Shown: positions 27,100-35,174 of the stretch, in pieces
Layout: each line of letters opens with the position of its first letter
Numbering within the stretch: position 1 is the first letter of the stretch
From: Magnetococcus marinus MC-1
Lineage (GTDB): Bacteria; Pseudomonadota; Magnetococcia; Magnetococcales; Magnetococcaceae
NCBI RefSeq assembly: GCF_000014865.1
Contig: NC_008576.1
Location: 3,304,001 to 3,368,000, forward strand
Length of the DNA: 64,000 nt
Reading direction: 5' to 3'
Notes under the pieces: model-generated
Seen by the model: the letters and a program-made list of their open reading frames with translations, nothing else
Databases searched by the model: none
Told to the model about the DNA's origin: nothing
Program-made: the position numbers and the translations under genes

Positions 27100-27459
27100 C
27101 TATACAATCGAAGAAAAATGCAGTTTATTGTGGCCCTTCATTGCCGCTAGGTTGTAGCCATCAAGTAGCCAATTCAGCTGCCGCCCCGTGATCTGGATTT
27201 CGGCGGTACCTCCCTGACGCAACCAGTGAAATCGGTCCTTTTCCAGCCGCTTTTGCCACAGACAGAACCCATTCTGTTCCCAATAAAGGATTTTCACCTT
27301 GTCCAATGATCGATTGCGAAACACGAACAGAGCCTCATCAAAGGGATTCAATTCCAGTTCTGCCTCCACCAATGCAGCCAGTCCGTTGATCCCCTTCCTG
27401 AAATCCACCGGCTCCAAACAGAGATGGACGACAGAAATATCCGGCGATGGGCGCATCAT
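27100..27459 (-). CDS. tnpB: IS66 TnpB (lineage B, in truncated element)
   Basis: 119 residues, same protein as at 22091. Intact but stranded in a defective element. Confidence 0.9.
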   Translation of the reverse strand: MMRPSPDISVVHLCLEPVDFRKGINGLAALVEAELELNPFDEALFVFRNRSLDKVKILYWEQNGFCLWQKRLEKDRFHWLRQGGTAEIQITGRQLNWLLDGYNLAAMKGHNKLHFSSIV

Positions 27460-27800
27460 CACAAGGCTGCCACAGATCGCAGGACAGAGAGCAAGCTCTC
27501 GCCACCATTCCCTGACCACTCCACCGTCATACCATTTGGGAACTGAATCCGGCAGACCCCTGCTGGAGACGTCGAACTCAATTCCAATCGCTGAAAACGT
27601 CGCTTGCCCGATCCTGACTCTTCCAGAAACCCCATTTGCGTCAGCTTGCGCTTCCAAAAGTACAACGATGGAAGGCTCAGACCATTGGCTTCGGCATACC
27701 CCTTAATGGTACCAGCTTCCAAACGGCAAGTATGCAAATGAGCAAGCCAGTACTGCTGCTTCTCGCTCAACCCAGATCCGTCGATTGATTTGTCCGTCAT
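27459..27800 (-). CDS. tnpA: IS66 TnpA (lineage B, in truncated element)
   Basis: 113 residues, same protein as at 21750. Confidence 0.9.
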   Translation of the reverse strand: MTDKSIDGSGLSEKQQYWLAHLHTCRLEAGTIKGYAEANGLSLPSLYFWKRKLTQMGFLEESGSGKRRFQRLELSSTSPAGVCRIQFPNGMTVEWSGNGGESLLSVLRSVAAL

Positions 27801-27883
27801 TTTAGCCTCCTGAAAATTTGTATCTCAGAAAGCTTGACACACCTTCAAAACAAACTGAATCCTGGGGAGAAATGGACGCTTAC

Positions 27884-28613
27884 GCTGTACCCGTCGGCTT
27901 AGGGTGCTCTCCTTGTAGCCACTGAAGTCAATTTTGGTCCAGGCATGCAGTTGGTTAATCAAGCCTGCCACCCCAGCCTGCTCAAACCCCTCTTCAGAGA
28001 AGTGCAACTGACCGGAATCGGAGAGGGCCAGCCCCATCAGCCGTTTACCAATGGTCTGCGCTGGGAGTATCAGGTCAACTACCCCGGTCTCAATGGCGGC
28101 GCGGGGCATGCCGTCGTACTTGGACTCTTCCGGGTCCTGCACCAAGACCGTGCCACCAGCATATTTAATTTCTTTGACCCCTTGCGCCCCATCGGATCCA
28201 GTGCCGGAGAGGATCACCCCGACGGCCAGCTCACCCAGCTCTTCAGCAAGGGAGCGAAAGAACAGATTCACCGAGGGTTTGGGTACAACCTGTTTGGAGG
28301 GAGTTAACAGTCGAAAGCGGCCATCCGCCAAGATAACATTGTGATTTTCTGGGGTCACATAGATCACCCCTCGGGCAGGTCTCAGCCCATCCTGCACATC
28401 CCGCACAGGCAGTAGGGTTTCCCGTTCTAACAGGGTGACCATCATACTGCGATGGTGAGGGGAGAGGTGCTGGATGATGACGAAGGAATGCTCGACATCC
28501 TGATCCAATCCACCCAACAAGGAGGTCAGCGCCTCCAAACCACCCGCTGATGAGCCAATACCCACAACAGGCCAATTGATCTGTGGCTCTGACTCTTTCG
28601 CATCTGTTTTCAT
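27884..28613 (-). pseudogene. CheB methylesterase domain of a CheB-CheR fusion, cut by IS66
   Basis: The first 243 residues are a CheB-type protein-glutamate methylesterase with the catalytic Ser in GIGSSAGGLEAL (near 20), His in IIQHLSPHHR (near 48) and Asp in LSGTGSDGAQG (near 140). It then enters a CheR-like start (DFSGYKESTLSRRVQR) and is cut by IS66 at 27883. The usual fusion continues with a CheR methyltransferase and PAS domains, which are missing here. AGGGGGGG precedes the start, 42 bp after the diguanylate cyclase stop, so the two were probably one operon. The esterase domain alone might still fold. Confidence 0.88.
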
Positions 28614-28655
28614 ATCGCCCCCCCTTCCAATCTCCAGCGCTTCTTCATAGCTGAA

Positions 28656-29450
28656 CTAACAGGAATGAGCAGTTTGATGAAAGCTTACCACACGGTTTCG
28701 CCCAGTGCCCTTTGCCCTATACAGAGCATTATCTGCTTGATTGAGCAATAAATCCATTTTATCAATTCCTAATCCTGAGGTTACACCAAGACTCAGCGTA
28801 TAAGTCAAAAACTTTCCATCAGGTAATGAAAGTCGAGAGGTTTCTATTTTTTTGCGAATGCTATCCGCTATTTGATGGGCATGCTTGCTATCTGTATTTG
28901 GAAGAATCAGAGCAAATTCTTCACCCCCAAGTCGTGCTACTATGTCTGTTGATCTAACAGATTTTTTTAATTCTGAGCCTAAAGATTGGAGAACCAGATC
29001 TCCTATATCATGGCCAAAACTGTCATTAATTTTTTTGAAATGGTCGATATCCATCATCACAACTGCTAAAGGCCAGCTGTGACGTTGAGATTGGTCAATA
29101 ATATATTTCCCCCTCTCTTGGAATCCATGACGATTCAATATACCTGTTAGTTTGTCGTGTGTTGCCATAACCTCTAGCTGTTGCAAAGCTTTGCGCAAAG
29201 AATAGATAAGCCAGGCACCAACTAATGAAATTATGGTGCGCATTATTGAATTAAAAATTAAAAACTGATGCGCTTCTTCACTAGGAGCTAGCATCCAGTC
29301 GATTTGTAGCCAAAACATATCAGTCACAATAGCAATGAAAATACCGCTCTTTATTCCAAGAAACCATGTTGCAAGTAAAACAGGAATGCTTAAAAAAATG
29401 TGGAACTCTAGATGTAGCCCAATATGGTAGTGAGCAAAAATAATTAGTAT
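28656..29450 (-). pseudogene. Diguanylate cyclase, 3' part (split by IS4 insertion)
   Basis: The C-terminal roughly 264 residues comprise hydrophobic membrane segments and a GGDEF domain with GGEEF near its active site. An RSTD five residues before GGEEF matches the allosteric inhibitory RxxD site. The first 28 residues lie at 33169-33253 beyond the inserted element. Removing the insertion and one TTAGTAT copy restores a 290-residue frame. It would make c-di-GMP at the membrane; the present gene lacks its native start and is probably not expressed normally. Confidence 0.88.
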
Positions 29451-29451
29451 C

Positions 29452-30147
29452 TCAAGTTTCGCAGTTCGTTTCGGCCAGAATTTGACGTTGTGAACCAAGG
29501 GGATCGAGCATCAATGCCTTGCTGAGCCAAGCCTCGACCTCCTGTTCAAAGAGTTCAATTACCTCGTTTTTTTGGTGATTTTCAAGAATGGATGTTCGGC
29601 CAAGGGCATCATTGAAGATGGCGCGGAAGGTATGCCAGAGCTTTCGGGCATAGGTCAAAGCGGCCAGATTGTGGGCGAGTTGATCCCGCTGGCTGCCTTT
29701 GATCGCCATCATGCTGGAGAGAACAGCATGGCGCATGGCAGCTAGGTGTAGGCAGGCGATGACTGCTTCGAAGGATCGGACGGACTCATTAAGGAAACCG
29801 AGGTGCTGTTTGGATTCCTTGTAGAAAACTTCGATTCCCCAGCGGTTGGCGTAGTGCTCGATCATATTTGACAGCCCCATTGACCGGTCTGTGGTCAGAA
29901 AGACGGCCCACTCCTTCGAGCCGGTTTTCGGATCGATCAGCCGGACGAAGAACAGACGTATAAGGCCGATTTCGGGGTGCTCTGCATCTAGGAAGGTTCC
30001 TTTGAAGCGCTTGGACCCCTTAGCTTTCCTGATCTTGCCCTTGGCAAACCGGGTGTAAAGTTCGGCACTGGTCAGTCTCTCGCCCTGGAATAGGAACTTG
30101 GTGTTGTTGCGCTTCCATCGGATCAGGGGGACCACGCCCAGATCCAG
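29452..30147 (-). pseudogene. IS4-family transposase, 3' half
   Basis: Carries the IS4 Y-(2)-R-(3)-E-(6)-K signature in YANRWGIEVFYKESK, with the catalytic Glu. Joined across the nested element to the half at 32056-32829 it forms one transposase. The stop lies in the terminal repeat. Confidence 0.9.
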
Positions 30148-32055
30148 CCGGACTTTCTTGCAGAAATCTAAGATTCATATTTAAAAACAGTAAGATATGT
30201 AAATTTTCCTGATTTCTTGTAGTCATGTAATGTGTGTTTTTGTTCTTTTAATATTTGAAATGTTGCGCTATAATCATAGCCATGCATATTGAACGTGTTC
30301 CCAATCGAAATTCACACCCAACCGTGCTGCTACGGGAATCCTACCGTGAAAACGGCAAGGTCAAAAAGCGCACTCTGGGCAACCTGACTGGTCAACCCGA
30401 GGAGACCATTGAGGCTTTGCGGGTGGTGCTCAAGGGTGGGCGCATGATGCCGATGACCTCAGCACTGACCATTGAGGCGAGTCTGCCCCACGGCCATGTG
30501 GCTGCTGTTGCCGGAGTGATGAAATCTTTGGGTCTTAAGCGTTTGCTGGGAACAAAACAAACGCGCTACCGCGATTTGGTCTTGGCGCTGATTGCCCAGA
30601 GAGTGCTTCAACCTGCATCCAAACTGGCCTCGCACCGGCTGTTCAACACGACCACCTTGGGGCAAGAGTTCGGCGTGGACGATGCCAACAAGGAAGAGCT
30701 CTACAAGGCCTTGGATTGGCTCGGAGCGCAACAGGAGCGAATTGAGAATCGCCTGGTGAAACAGCACCTTCAGGATGGCTCCATGGTGTTGTTTGATCTT
30801 ACCTCCACCTATCTTGAAGGAAGGCAGTGCGAACTGGCTGAATACGGCTACAGCCGAGACCACCGCCCAGACAAACTACAGATTGAGATTGGCCTGCTGT
30901 GCGATAAGGAGGGCCGCCCTCTAGCCGTGGAGGTGTTTCCCGGCCATACAGGCGATCCCACGACGCTGACCGCCCAAGTGAACAAGCTCAAGGCGCGCTT
31001 TGGCCTCAAGCGGGTCATTGTTGTTGGTGATCGGGGCATGATCACCCAGGCCCGGATTGACGAAGATATCCAACCTGCTGGCTTTTCATGGATTACCGCC
31101 TTGCGCCACAGTACCATCCGATCACTGGCCAAAGCAGACAACTGGCCTTCCTTATTCGATGCGCGCAACTTTGCCGAGATTACCTCCCCAGATTTCCCAG
31201 GTGAGCGACTGATGGTTTGCCGCAATCCCTTCCTAGCCGAGGATCAGGGACGCTCACGACGGGAACTGTTGGCCATCGCAGAGCAGGGATTGGAGACGAT
31301 CCTGCAAGCCGTACAAGAGGGCTCTTTGCGTGATTGTGGCCAAATTGGCAAACGAGCCGACCGGGTTTTGCGCAAGCTTAAAATCGCCCGTTATTTCAAC
31401 TTGGAGATTGCTCCAGGGCGGTTCATTTGGTCCCGTAAGCAGGCTGTTATTGATCAAGAAACAGCCCTGGACGGTATCTATGTGGTCCGCACCAACCTTC
31501 CCGAAAAGGAGATCTCCAGTGCCGACACGATCCGCCAATACAAATCATTGGCCCAGGTAGAGAGCGCCTTCAGAGATCTAAAGAGCAGTCTGGATATACG
31601 CCCGATCTTTCATTTCCGTGCCGATCGCATCAAAGCCCATGTCTTCCTGTGCATGCTGGCCTACATGGTAGAACGGGAAATGCGGATCAAGCTCAAAACG
31701 CTACTGTTCACCGATGAAGCGCCACTGCTCCCCGACGATCCTGTCATGCCCAGAGAGCCATCTCCAAACGCCAAAGAGAAGACCGGCACAAGACGTTCTC
31801 CAACAGGCCATGCCTTGCAGAGCTTCAGCACCCTGTTGGAGCAATTAGCCACCTTGACCCGTAACACCGTCCGTGCCCAATGGGAGCCCGCGGCTGGTAA
31901 ACCTTTTGAAATGCTTGCTAACATCACCCCTCTACAGCAGGAGGCTTTCCGGCTACTCAGCATCTCGCCTTAATGTGTCCAGTGACGCGCACCGTGTTCA
32001 AGTAAATTACAGCTTGATATCAATGTATTATACATTTTTTAAACAGAAAGTCCGG
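30148..32055 (+). mobile_element. IS1634-like element, complete (1908 bp)
   Basis: Ends CCGGACTTTCTTGCAGAA and, complementary, CCGGACTTTCTGTTTAAA. The 6-bp direct repeat ATCCAG flanks it at 30142-30147 and 32056-32061. It sits inside the IS4-family transposase gene. Confidence 0.93.
30282..31973 (+). CDS. IS1634-family transposase
   Basis: 563 residues from the ATG at 30282 (MHIERVPNRNSHPTVLL). DDE-type core: VLFDLTSTYLEG (near 173), VIVVGDRGMIT (near 246) and YKSLAQVESAFRDLK (near 420, with catalytic Glu). Intact, unlike the truncated twin at 24092. An upstream in-frame ATG at 30255 is possible but out of family register. Confidence 0.92.
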   Translation: MHIERVPNRNSHPTVLLRESYRENGKVKKRTLGNLTGQPEETIEALRVVLKGGRMMPMTSALTIEASLPHGHVAAVAGVMKSLGLKRLLGTKQTRYRDLVLALIAQRVLQPASKLASHRLFNTTTLGQEFGVDDANKEELYKALDWLGAQQERIENRLVKQHLQDGSMVLFDLTSTYLEGRQCELAEYGYSRDHRPDKLQIEIGLLCDKEGRPLAVEVFPGHTGDPTTLTAQVNKLKARFGLKRVIVVGDRGMITQARIDEDIQPAGFSWITALRHSTIRSLAKADNWPSLFDARNFAEITSPDFPGERLMVCRNPFLAEDQGRSRRELLAIAEQGLETILQAVQEGSLRDCGQIGKRADRVLRKLKIARYFNLEIAPGRFIWSRKQAVIDQETALDGIYVVRTNLPEKEISSADTIRQYKSLAQVESAFRDLKSSLDIRPIFHFRADRIKAHVFLCMLAYMVEREMRIKLKTLLFTDEAPLLPDDPVMPREPSPNAKEKTGTRRSPTGHALQSFSTLLEQLATLTRNTVRAQWEPAAGKPFEMLANITPLQQEAFRLLSISP

Positions 32056-32829
32056 ATCCAGGATTTTCTTGACGAACTTAACCGATGAGTACCAAGCATC
32101 GGCGAGAAAATACTGGGCCGGAATCCCAGCTTGAATGGCTCTGGCAACCATGTCGACAGTCTGATCAAGCTTAGACATCTTGGCCGCCTCACGGTAACGC
32201 CGTCCAAGATGTGAGCGACAATCGAACCGGTAACTGAGGATGTGGAGCAGATTGCTGATCAGAGGCCGCTTTGAAAAACGCAAAGCGGCATCCAGTGGCA
32301 AGGTTCCCTGCTTGTTAACCCAGACCAAGTGGGCTGCTTCAAAACCTGCAACTGAGCGGCCGGTATTGTGGTCATGATGCCAGCAAACACCTTCAATACG
32401 ATCACCACGCTTCTCTTTGACGGTGGTATCGGCAACAAGGTAGCCGGGGCCGAGATCCAGCGTTCGCCACTGGGGTAGTAACTTTTTGATTAGCGCCCAA
32501 TGCGCATTCCGCCATGGAAATTGGCGTTGGAGCAACCGGTAGAAGGTATCCTTGCCTACCGCGAAGACCGACAGAAAGTGGTCGCGGCAAAAAAGGTGAA
32601 TGGATGGCACCTTCAACAGAGGATGCAGGATCAGTAACATGATCAGCGTCGGAAGATCCTTCCCCGTTCGTTTGCTCCATCCGCGCCGATTGAATATCGC
32701 CTGGAAGCCAATTTCCTGGAGAAAATCGACGATAGCGTTATCTACGCCGAATACTCCAAAGGATTGGGTTTTGATCTCGTCAATCATGGGGGTAGGCACA
32801 GTAGCCTGTTCCCTGTTATGCTGATTCAT
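32056..32829 (-). pseudogene. IS4-family transposase, 5' half
   Basis: About 258 residues including the first two catalytic aspartates (YLVADTTVKEK and YFLADAWYS). The frame runs into the IS1634-like element and stops at 32020, so the transposase is inactive. Confidence 0.9.
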
Positions 32830-33168
32830 GAAGCTGGCCTCGTCCCTGAGCTATCTGACTGATTCGACACCAGAATTATAGCATACACGAGGCAGCTTTG
32901 CCCTTGATTTGGTTGGCAAATATCAGCCCAATTGATCGGTCAACGAACTGCGAAACTTGAGTCCAAAGGATTGGGTTTTGATCTCGTCAATCATGGGGGT
33001 AGGCACAGTAGCCTGTTCCCTGTTATGCTGATTCATGAAGCTGGCCTCGTCCCTGAGCTATCTGACTGATTCGACACCAGAATTATAGCATACACGAGGC
33101 AGCTTTGCCCTTGATTTGGTTGGCAAATATCAGCCCAATTGAGCGGTCAACGAACTGCGAAACTTGAG
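32755..33168. repeat. 207-bp tandem duplication of the IS4 terminus
   Basis: 32755-32961 is repeated at 32962-33168 with one mismatch near the end. The unit holds the terminal repeat, the promoter region and the first transposase codons, so the element has two successive right ends. Confidence 0.92.
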
Positions 33169-33253
33169 TTAGTATATCAAGCAGCAAAACTGCCACAAAG
33201 ATTAATTTTCTTTGCAATGGGTTAGGCTCATGAAACAACCATTTTTTGTCCAT
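33169..33253 (-). pseudogene. Diguanylate cyclase, 5' part
   Basis: Starts ATG at 33253 behind GGGAGG and encodes MDKKWLFHEPNPLQRKL then a hydrophobic stretch ending ...DILI. Joins in frame with 29443 and lower positions once the IS4 element and one target duplication are removed. Confidence 0.85.
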
Positions 33254-33367
33254 TTGTCAACCCTCCCTTGGCTAAGAATTATCCTTGAAAACTTGCTCTA
33301 TTAAATAAGTCTCAGAATAAATTGAGCCTTTCTGCTTTTCACTTAAAGAGTCAAACTGTTCGCATCT

Positions 33368-34975
33368 TCATATTTTAACCCGTTTTATCGAATCCCACAT
33401 GTGTGCCGCAGCTCCCACACCAACTTCTTTATAAATATTATAGACTTCTGTTATTCCATGTCTTTTCAATTCGGCTTCCTGGTCTGGATAGAGAGCAGTC
33501 GCAACCAGAGAGTGCTTGTAGCCATGGGCACGTAGGTTATCAGCAGCGGCAATGTTACCAAGATGATTGGGCATTGCGAGCAATATCATTTCCACCCCTT
33601 TGTGGCCATCACTAAACCGTGACCAGAACTCAGGATGAGTCGCATCTCCAGGTACAACTCTTCTGCCTTCTTTGCTGTTCTTTTCTACCTCAGCCTTGTC
33701 AAGATCAATTCCTAAAATTTGCCCTTCAGCATTGTGAGCCATCTCATCATAAGCTGCTTGCCCCACACGCCCCATACCAATGATCAAGATACGATTGCCT
33801 GAAATAGAGATCTCTTCATCTTCAGGCAGGCGTTTTTCCTGCTCCCAACGTATAAGCCAGTCATGAAGACTCATATAGAGTGTGTCTGTGTACCGGTTAA
33901 GAGGAGAGGCCAGAAGGAATGAAAAAGAGAGCGCTAACGCCAAAATGGTGATCCATTCTGCAGGCAACCACTCGACATTCAAGGAGATCGCGGCGACGAT
34001 CAGACCAAACTCTGAGTAGTTCGTTAGTATCGCCCCACCCTGGGTTGCAGCTCGAGCCCGGAGTTTAAAACGTGCAAGAAGGAGATAGAACAGTCCACCT
34101 TTGAAAGGTAGGAGCAAGGAGAGCAGAAGTGCGGCTAGAGCTGTGTCCCAAGTCGGTAATCCTGCCAATCCGATCGTAAGAAAGAACCCAACCAATAAGA
34201 CGTCTTTAAAGCCCAACAAGTGCTTTGCCAACTCTCCAGAACGGGGATGGTTTGCTAAAAGGACACCAAAAATCAGCGCACCAAGATCCCCTTTCATGCC
34301 CACTACTTCAAACAATGCGGCTCCGCCTAAGGCCGCAACAAACCCAAACAAAGGTAAAAGCTCGCGATGACCAGAACGACTCAGTATATAACCTAGAAGG
34401 TGGCGCCCCGGAATTAATGCCAATAAAAGGATAGCCCAAATGGAGGGGAGCTTACCTGAAGAAGCAGCCAAAAAGATCACAGCTGCGATATCTTGAATGA
34501 CTAGAATGCCAATGGCCGTTCGACCATATTGGGAACTCATTGCACCACGTTCTTCTAGGACCTTGACTGCAAATACTGTGCTGGAAAAAGAGAGCGCAAA
34601 GGCAACGATTAGGGCGGAGGCTAAATCCAATTCTGCAAACACCTGGATAGCCGTTAAACTTAACAGCAACAAAACCGCTGTAATGGCAACCACACTTATG
34701 GCCATATGCGCTGTAGCTGTACCCCAAGTTTCCAAACGAGCTAGGGTCTTCAGTTGAAGCTTCAGGCCAATAGTGAAGAGCAGAAGTGTCACGCCAAGAT
34801 CTGCTAATTCATTTAAAAAGGAATCTGTGGAGACGCCCAGCATATTCAGCATAAAGCCAGCCGCCAAAAATCCAATCATGGGGGCAAGTTGAAATTGTTT
34901 GAAAATCAGACCGAATATAAAAGCGATCGCAATCCATGCAGGGTCCTGAATTTCAATAGCACTGAGAATATCCAT
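33368..34975 (-). CDS. Kef-type (CPA2) monovalent cation:proton antiporter with RCK domain
   Basis: 535 residues. The first 370 are a run of about 12 membrane segments of the Na+/H+ exchanger fold; the C-terminal 140 form a TrkA-N (RCK) nucleotide-binding domain with GMGRVGQ near residue 400. This is the layout of KefB/KefC and YbaL, inner-membrane potassium or sodium efflux systems gated by nucleotide or glutathione adducts. The start follows AAGGGG; a small membrane-protein frame ends 10 bp upstream. No TrkA-C domain follows. The exact ion cannot be told from sequence. Confidence 0.9.
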   Translation of the reverse strand: MDILSAIEIQDPAWIAIAFIFGLIFKQFQLAPMIGFLAAGFMLNMLGVSTDSFLNELADLGVTLLLFTIGLKLQLKTLARLETWGTATAHMAISVVAITAVLLLLSLTAIQVFAELDLASALIVAFALSFSSTVFAVKVLEERGAMSSQYGRTAIGILVIQDIAAVIFLAASSGKLPSIWAILLLALIPGRHLLGYILSRSGHRELLPLFGFVAALGGAALFEVVGMKGDLGALIFGVLLANHPRSGELAKHLLGFKDVLLVGFFLTIGLAGLPTWDTALAALLLSLLLPFKGGLFYLLLARFKLRARAATQGGAILTNYSEFGLIVAAISLNVEWLPAEWITILALALSFSFLLASPLNRYTDTLYMSLHDWLIRWEQEKRLPEDEEISISGNRILIIGMGRVGQAAYDEMAHNAEGQILGIDLDKAEVEKNSKEGRRVVPGDATHPEFWSRFSDGHKGVEMILLAMPNHLGNIAAADNLRAHGYKHSLVATALYPDQEAELKRHGITEVYNIYKEVGVGAAAHMWDSIKRVKI

Positions 34976-34985
34976 AGAGAGCCCC

Positions 34986-35138
34986 TTATACTGAATCTTT
35001 ATCTATCGGAACTCTACGCAAGCTCAGGTATAAAACACAAAAACCAATGACACCTGATACGATAGATCCTGCAAGAATTATCAAGCCAACCATTTTGAGT
35101 TCTGGCTGCTCGAAATATCTGGTCCAGTGCTTTCTCAT
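34986..35138 (-). CDS. Possible 50-aa single-pass membrane protein
   Basis: MRKHWTRYFEQPELKM is followed by a 24-residue hydrophobic helix and a basic RRVPIDKDSV end. The stop is 10 bp before the antiporter, as in a co-transcribed small subunit. No strong ribosome site; it overlaps another possible frame (35014-35154). An internal ATG at 35093 is an alternative start. Confidence 0.45.
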   Translation of the reverse strand: MRKHWTRYFEQPELKMVGLIILAGSIVSGVIGFCVLYLSLRRVPIDKDSV

Positions 35139-35154
35139 CGATGTGCGTTGCCAT
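35014..35154 (-). pseudogene. Possible nitroreductase (RutE-like) N-terminal remnant
   Basis: After AGAAGGGAT the frame begins MATHIDEKALDQIFRAARTQ, like the start of malonic semialdehyde reductase / RutE nitroreductases, but departs from the family after about 25 residues and stops at 35014. It overlaps the 50-aa membrane frame in another register. Remnant or chance; low confidence. Confidence 0.3.
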
Positions 35155-35174
35155 TGTTTTATCCCTTCTGTTTC

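Larger units (their letters stand above)
25626..27883 (-). mobile_element. IS66 lineage B, copy truncated by IS1634-like insertion
   Basis: The tnpA end and its inverted repeat (terminus at 27883) are intact, but the other end stops inside tnpC where the IS1634-like terminal repeat begins. At the 27883 junction it interrupts a cheB-cheR gene. Confidence 0.92.
29451..33168 (-). mobile_element. IS4-family element, interrupted by IS1634-like insertion
   Basis: A perfect 20-bp inverted repeat CTCAAGTTTCGCAGTTCGTT lies at both ends, and TTAGTAT is duplicated at 29444-29450 and 33169-33175. Without the nested element (1908 plus 6 bp) and one extra 207-bp end repeat its length is 1597 bp, normal for IS4. 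Confidence 0.93.
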
